Source of the DNA: an uncultured Collinsella sp.
GTDB taxonomy: Bacteria; Actinomycetota; Coriobacteriia; Coriobacteriales; Coriobacteriaceae
Assembly: GCA_900542325.1 (NCBI GenBank)
Contig: UQMY01000042.1
Span: 1-15,361, forward strand
Direction of reading: 5' to 3'
Length of the DNA stretch: 15,361 bases
Positions 13,254-15,361 of the stretch are shown here, piece by piece. Position 1 is the stretch's first letter; each line of letters opens with the position of its first letter. The translations under genes were made by a program, and so were the position numbers. The notes beneath the pieces were generated by a model, which was not told where the DNA came from, searched no databases, and was given only the letters and a program-made list of their open reading frames with translations.

Positions 13254-13527
13254 GTACTTCCAGTTCATGGTTGCCGGATACTACCTATATTTCACCTCGT
13301 TTTGCGTCGTTGAGTGCATGCACGTCCACGCCAGTGATGGTCGGCTGGCGGAAGCGGGCTCCGCGAAGTTCTTTGTCAGGGCGAATGGGGATACCGAGCT
13401 TCAACATCGTGGCAAGCTGTCCGCCCGTGAAATTGGAATCATCTAGAAGTTCATAAAGAAGAACTATCGTGAGATGTACCTCAAGTGGCGTGAGTACAGC
13501 CATGAGGGATTTTACGGAGAAAAGTAG
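13246..13527 (+). pseudogene. DUF4160-like gene with an in-frame amber stop
   Basis: The frame starts MPKYFQFMVAGYYLYFTSF and contains MHVHASDG, matching the DUF4160 layout (MPKI.. start, then EP.HVHV). It runs to TAG at 13444-13446 after 66 codons. Beyond the TAG the same frame continues with 26 typical codons (KFIKKNYREMYLKWREYS, then EGFYGEK) to a second TAG at 13525-13527. That part matches the helical DUF4160 end (I.....I..KW.E). The family is about 85-95 aa, so the whole 93-codon reading is the ancestral gene. A GAG-to-TAG change is the simplest cause. A truncated 66-aa product may still be made. DUF4160 proteins are usually encoded next to DUF2442 genes in toxin-antitoxin-like pairs. 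Confidence 0.78.
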
Positions 13528-13686
13528 GAGTTTTCCCATGCGGCATTAATGTGCTTCAATAAGGGAGACTTGGAGATCGTAGTTGCTTACGGCATTGTTT
13601 TTTATTTCTTTGATATTGCTTATCGGGTCCATTTGTTTGGATGAGTCATCTTACAAGTGCTAAGTCTCCTATATAATAACTAGCAT

Positions 13687-14013
13687 TTGAATACTCTGCC
13701 GACTATTTATCTTGCGCTTGAGTATGCCTCTCTTTTGTTGGCTAATTTGACGGGGGTAATTGGAGCTATCTGCTATTTAGCGGTGATGATTGGGCTTTCC
13801 GTTTGCGCATGGAAAACAAATCCCGATTTGCCTTCCATTCTGGTGATTGCCTTTAATACGGTTGCTGCTGTGACTGCTATGCTTGGGCAATCTATTTCGA
13901 GTCTCTCAACTTCATATTGTTGGTATTGTTGGGCTCTCGCAATTATCTGCTCATTCTCGTTAGCGAGATTCGTTTCTTCCATCTGCTTGTGCAAAGAGCT
14001 GGTTGCCTTCTAA
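13687..14013 (+). CDS. Small hypothetical membrane protein in AT-rich DNA
   Basis: This 108-aa frame starts at a TTG and has no clear SD. A TATAAT at 13672-13677 would place transcription start only a few bases before the codon, so leaderless expression is possible. The protein has three to four membrane segments (about 8-40, 50-70 and 80-102) and a Cys/Trp-rich third segment (YCWYCWALAIICSF). No family is recognised. AT-rich DNA makes long hydrophobic frames easily, so the gene itself is uncertain. Codon use is unlike any other gene in the window. Confidence 0.4.
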   Translation: MNTLPTIYLALEYASLLLANLTGVIGAICYLAVMIGLSVCAWKTNPDLPSILVIAFNTVAAVTAMLGQSISSLSTSYCWYCWALAIICSFSLARFVSSICLCKELVAF

Positions 14014-14036
14014 GGGCTGCTGTGTCTCTTTCGGAA

Positions 14037-14183
14037 AAAACGAGCGACAAAAATCGGGAAGATACCGTACTTAATTATTATCATCTCTTTTGTCCCAAAT
14101 GCAAAAGTGAATGTCAAATCGACATTAAACAATTCCATATAACCGTTATCAAAGTGCCAGACGTACAGCCGCAGGGCCGATAA
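14037..14183 (+). pseudogene. Truncated cysteine-rich KTR-domain protein
   Basis: The frame reads KTSDKNREDTVLNYYHLFCPKCK and ends IKQFHITVIKVPDVQPQGR with a TGA/TAA region after it. This matches the C-terminal two thirds of the small cysteine-rich KTR proteins of Firmicutes conjugative elements (CP.C..KTR..IREDTVL..FPLFCPKCK..., ending PD...R). The N-terminal start and the first Cys pair are missing or frameshifted: a similar C...F.GK reading lies just upstream in another frame. KTR is degraded to KTS. The intact protein is a small zinc-binding protein of unknown role carried near the recombination end of Tn916/Tn1549-like elements. Here it is a fossil, evidence of a past insertion. Confidence 0.7.
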
Positions 14184-14246
14184 CGTCAAGGAAAAATCCT
14201 CTTTTCTGGTTTGCTCTGCTTTTTTTAAGTTAAGGAGAGAATTACT

Positions 14247-14330
14247 TTGGGAGACTATGCGCTTACAAGAAAACCCCAGCTCGAGAACGTCACCTCCCCG
14301 CCGCCCTGGAGCTGGTCCTCGGGCACCTGA
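14247..14330 (+). CDS. Very short frame spanning the AT-rich/GC-rich boundary
   Basis: A TTG at 14247 with an AAGGAG SD (14232-14237) opens a 27-codon frame, starting GDYALTRKPQLENV and ending PWSWSSGT. It begins in AT-rich DNA and ends in GC-rich DNA. The good SD suggests a real gene started here before the right-hand DNA replaced its continuation. No family is recognised, and the product may be only a remnant. Confidence 0.25.
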   Translation: MGDYALTRKPQLENVTSPPPWSWSSGT

Positions 14331-14361
14331 TGCGTTCTTTTGTGAGCGAGCCGTCGTCGGC

Positions 14362-15054
14362 CTACCCCTCGCGCGACTCCCGTGACCCCATCCCGCTCCT
14401 CCACCACGCCACGGCGAGCTGGGTGCGGTCGCGCAGCCCGAGCTTGGCGAGCACGCGGCTCACGTTCCTCCGGACGCTCGCGGGCTCCATCACCATGCGC
14501 GCGGCGACCTCCTCGTTCGAGAGCCCCTCGGCCACGAAGGACGCCGTCTCGAGCTCGCGGGACGATAGCGAGGAGAGCGCCTCCAGGAGGCGGGCCCGCT
14601 CGGGGTCCTCGGCGGCGCCCGGGACGGCGCGGGCCACGACCTCCCGCGTCACGCGGGGCGTGAGCACGGCGCCGCCGGCGGCGAGCGCGCGGACGGCTCG
14701 GCACAGCTCGCGGGCGGTGGCGTCCTTGAGCAGGAACCCGGCCGCGCCGGCGGCGAGCCCGCCCAGGGCGTAGTCGTCCCTGTCGTAGGTCGTGAGCAAA
14801 AGCGTCCGCACGGAGGGGAAGCGCGAGGCGACCTCATGGGCGAGCGTCACGCCGCCCATCCCGGGCATGCGCACGTCCGAGACGACGACGTCGGGCAGGG
14901 GCTCGCCGGCACCCTTCCGGCGCGCGAGCTCCGCGAGCGCCGCCCCTCCGTCGAAGGCGGTGGCGATCACGGAGAGCCCCGGGTCACGCCCCACCATCAT
15001 GGAGAGGCCCATCCTCGCCGATGCCTGGTCGTCGACGACCATCACGCGTATCAT
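14362..15054 (-). CDS. NarL/FixJ-family response regulator (LuxR-type HTH)
   Basis: This 230-aa regulator has a receiver domain with D8-D9 of the acidic pocket at VVDDQ, phospho-acceptor D60 in VVVSDVRMPG, T88/T89 in LLLTTYD and K110 in FLLKDA. A LuxR-type helix-turn-helix follows at about 167-225 (LSSRELETASFVAEGLSNEEVA, then VRRNVSRVLAKLGLRDR). All expected residues are present. The ATG overlaps the kinase stop as ATGA, so the two are translated together. GC is the highest in the window, with third positions nearly all G or C. Targets are not visible because downstream DNA is unrelated. This family often controls efflux or envelope-stress genes located beyond the kinase. Confidence 0.93.
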   Translation of the reverse strand: MIRVMVVDDQASARMGLSMMVGRDPGLSVIATAFDGGAALAELARRKGAGEPLPDVVVSDVRMPGMGGVTLAHEVASRFPSVRTLLLTTYDRDDYALGGLAAGAAGFLLKDATARELCRAVRALAAGGAVLTPRVTREVVARAVPGAAEDPERARLLEALSSLSSRELETASFVAEGLSNEEVAARMVMEPASVRRNVSRVLAKLGLRDRTQLAVAWWRSGMGSRESREG

Positions 15055-15361
15055 CCCGGGCTCCCTCCGCCGTCTCCGGGGGCTTGCCCCCGCGGGTCCC
15101 AGCCCGCGTCGATCGGCCCGCCGCCCGTCCTCTCCTCCGCGTCGGCGACGAGGCCGGCGAGCTCGCGCACCGTCTCGCGGGTCTGCGCGAGCCCCGCACG
15201 CGCCTCCGCGTTGATGGCGGCGACCGCCGCATCGACCCGCTCGTCTCCGGTGCCGCCGCCCAGCCCCTCGCAGAGCGTCACGATGGCGGTGAGCCGCTGG
15301 CCCACCGAGTCATGGAGCGAGGCGGCCATGCGGGCCTGCCCCTCGGCCTGGTCGCGGCGCG
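15051..15361 (-). CDS. HisKA_3 sensor histidine kinase, C-terminal part, no ATPase domain at its end
   Basis: The frame runs off the right edge. The visible 103 codons contain the HisKA_3 H-box QARMAASLHDSVGQRLTAI (His codon at 15312-15314) and the second DHp helix, around ARAGLAQTRETVRELAGLV. It then ends after a Gly/Pro-rich tail of about 25 residues. A normal NarL-type kinase continues with a HATPase_c domain of about 90-100 aa, but here the response regulator starts 4 bp before the stop, leaving no room for it. So this kinase also appears to end after DHp. A frameshift in the GC-rich tail or an atypical domain order beyond the edge are alternatives. It is the partner of the regulator at 14362-15054. 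Confidence 0.8.
   Translation of the reverse strand, partial: RRDQAEGQARMAASLHDSVGQRLTAIVTLCEGLGGGTGDERVDAAVAAINAEARAGLAQTRETVRELAGLVADAEERTGGGPIDAGWDPRGQAPGDGGGSPG

Larger units (their letters stand above)
13528..14275. other. AT-rich foreign segment
   Basis: This stretch is markedly AT-rich compared with both sides, and the switch back to very GC-rich DNA occurs within a few bases around 14275. It holds a small membrane-protein frame, a truncated KTR protein and T-runs. The part from 13528 to 13686 has no convincing gene. It contains a TATAAT at 13672-13677 without a well-placed -35. The composition and the KTR fragment suggest DNA from a low-GC Firmicutes mobile element. Confidence 0.7.

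Noticed and set aside
13444..13527. Amber recoding, because two genes (the DUF4160-like gene and the kinase remnant) are broken by TAG
   Set aside because: TAG serves as the ordinary stop of several genes here (the kinase at 4067, the MFS fragment, the 78-aa gene). There is no sign of a suppressor tRNA, and both cases fit decay by a single substitution.
13651..13677. Promoter TTACAA...TATAAT ahead of the small membrane protein
   Set aside because: The -10 is perfect but the spacer is only 15 bp, and the region is so AT-rich that a chance match is likely.
14188..14206. Terminator after the KTR fragment (AGGA...TCCT with CTTTT)
   Set aside because: The stem is 4-5 bp and made of a short A-rich hairpin, not distinguishable from chance in AT-rich DNA.

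Overview
The window looks like high-GC Gram-positive DNA, most likely from a gut Coriobacteriia member (Collinsella/Olsenella-like). The supports are actinobacterial codon use, purine-rich Shine-Dalgarno (SD) sites, ATGA/GTGA-coupled operons, and a CopA-CopZ-CsoR copper locus next to a membrane Ser/Thr kinase. The taxonomic placement is inference from gene content and style, not from a marker gene. The window is a mosaic of at least four composition classes: 1-5938 (moderately high GC), 5940-10921 (higher GC), 10922-14275 (lower GC, falling to clearly AT-rich at about 13530-14275) and 14276-15361 (very GC-rich).

Region 1 (1-3740, all minus strand) is a copper-efflux locus. It holds CopA (Cu(I) P1B-type ATPase), the CopZ chaperone, the CsoR copper-sensing repressor and a small zinc-ribbon membrane protein. 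A G-tract palindrome between the -35 and -10 elements upstream of copA is the probable CsoR operator. Between this promoter and the next gene (3807-4025) lies an array of 16-bp inverted-repeat arms with an exact 80-bp period.

Region 2 (4067-6352) is a broken junction. A membrane Ser/Thr kinase with a DUF6273-like C-terminal domain loses its N-lobe at about 5938. There it abuts, in opposite orientation, the 3' end of an MFS transporter gene. This is a rearrangement scar or an assembly join.

Region 3 (6423-10921, plus strand) is a compact operon of lantibiotic-immunity type. It encodes an ABC ATPase with the Glu ('E-loop') variant, two coupled permeases, a DUF2511-like lipoprotein, an OmpR-family regulator and a sensor kinase that stops right after its DHp helices, with no ATPase domain. 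No lantibiotic precursor or modification enzyme is visible, so the operon probably serves sensing of, and resistance to, peptides made by others.

Region 4 (10922-12616) carries a RelA/SpoT-fold nucleotidyltransferase with an overlapping small partner gene (toxSAS-like arrangement). Divergent from it is a YefM-YoeB toxin-antitoxin pair with a textbook two-palindrome operator. The block is flanked by the kinase 3' end (10862-10911) and a diverged copy of that end (12554-12616). This is the footprint expected of a small element that integrated at the 3' end of the kinase gene.

Region 5 (12737-14330) has three small genes joined by 8-nt overlaps, the last being a DUF4160 gene with an in-frame amber stop. 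It is followed by an AT-rich stretch with a small membrane protein and a truncated cysteine-rich KTR protein of the kind found on Firmicutes conjugative elements. Region 6 (14362-15361, minus strand) is a NarL/LuxR response regulator coupled to a HisKA_3 sensor kinase that runs off the window. That kinase also ends shortly after its DHp domain.
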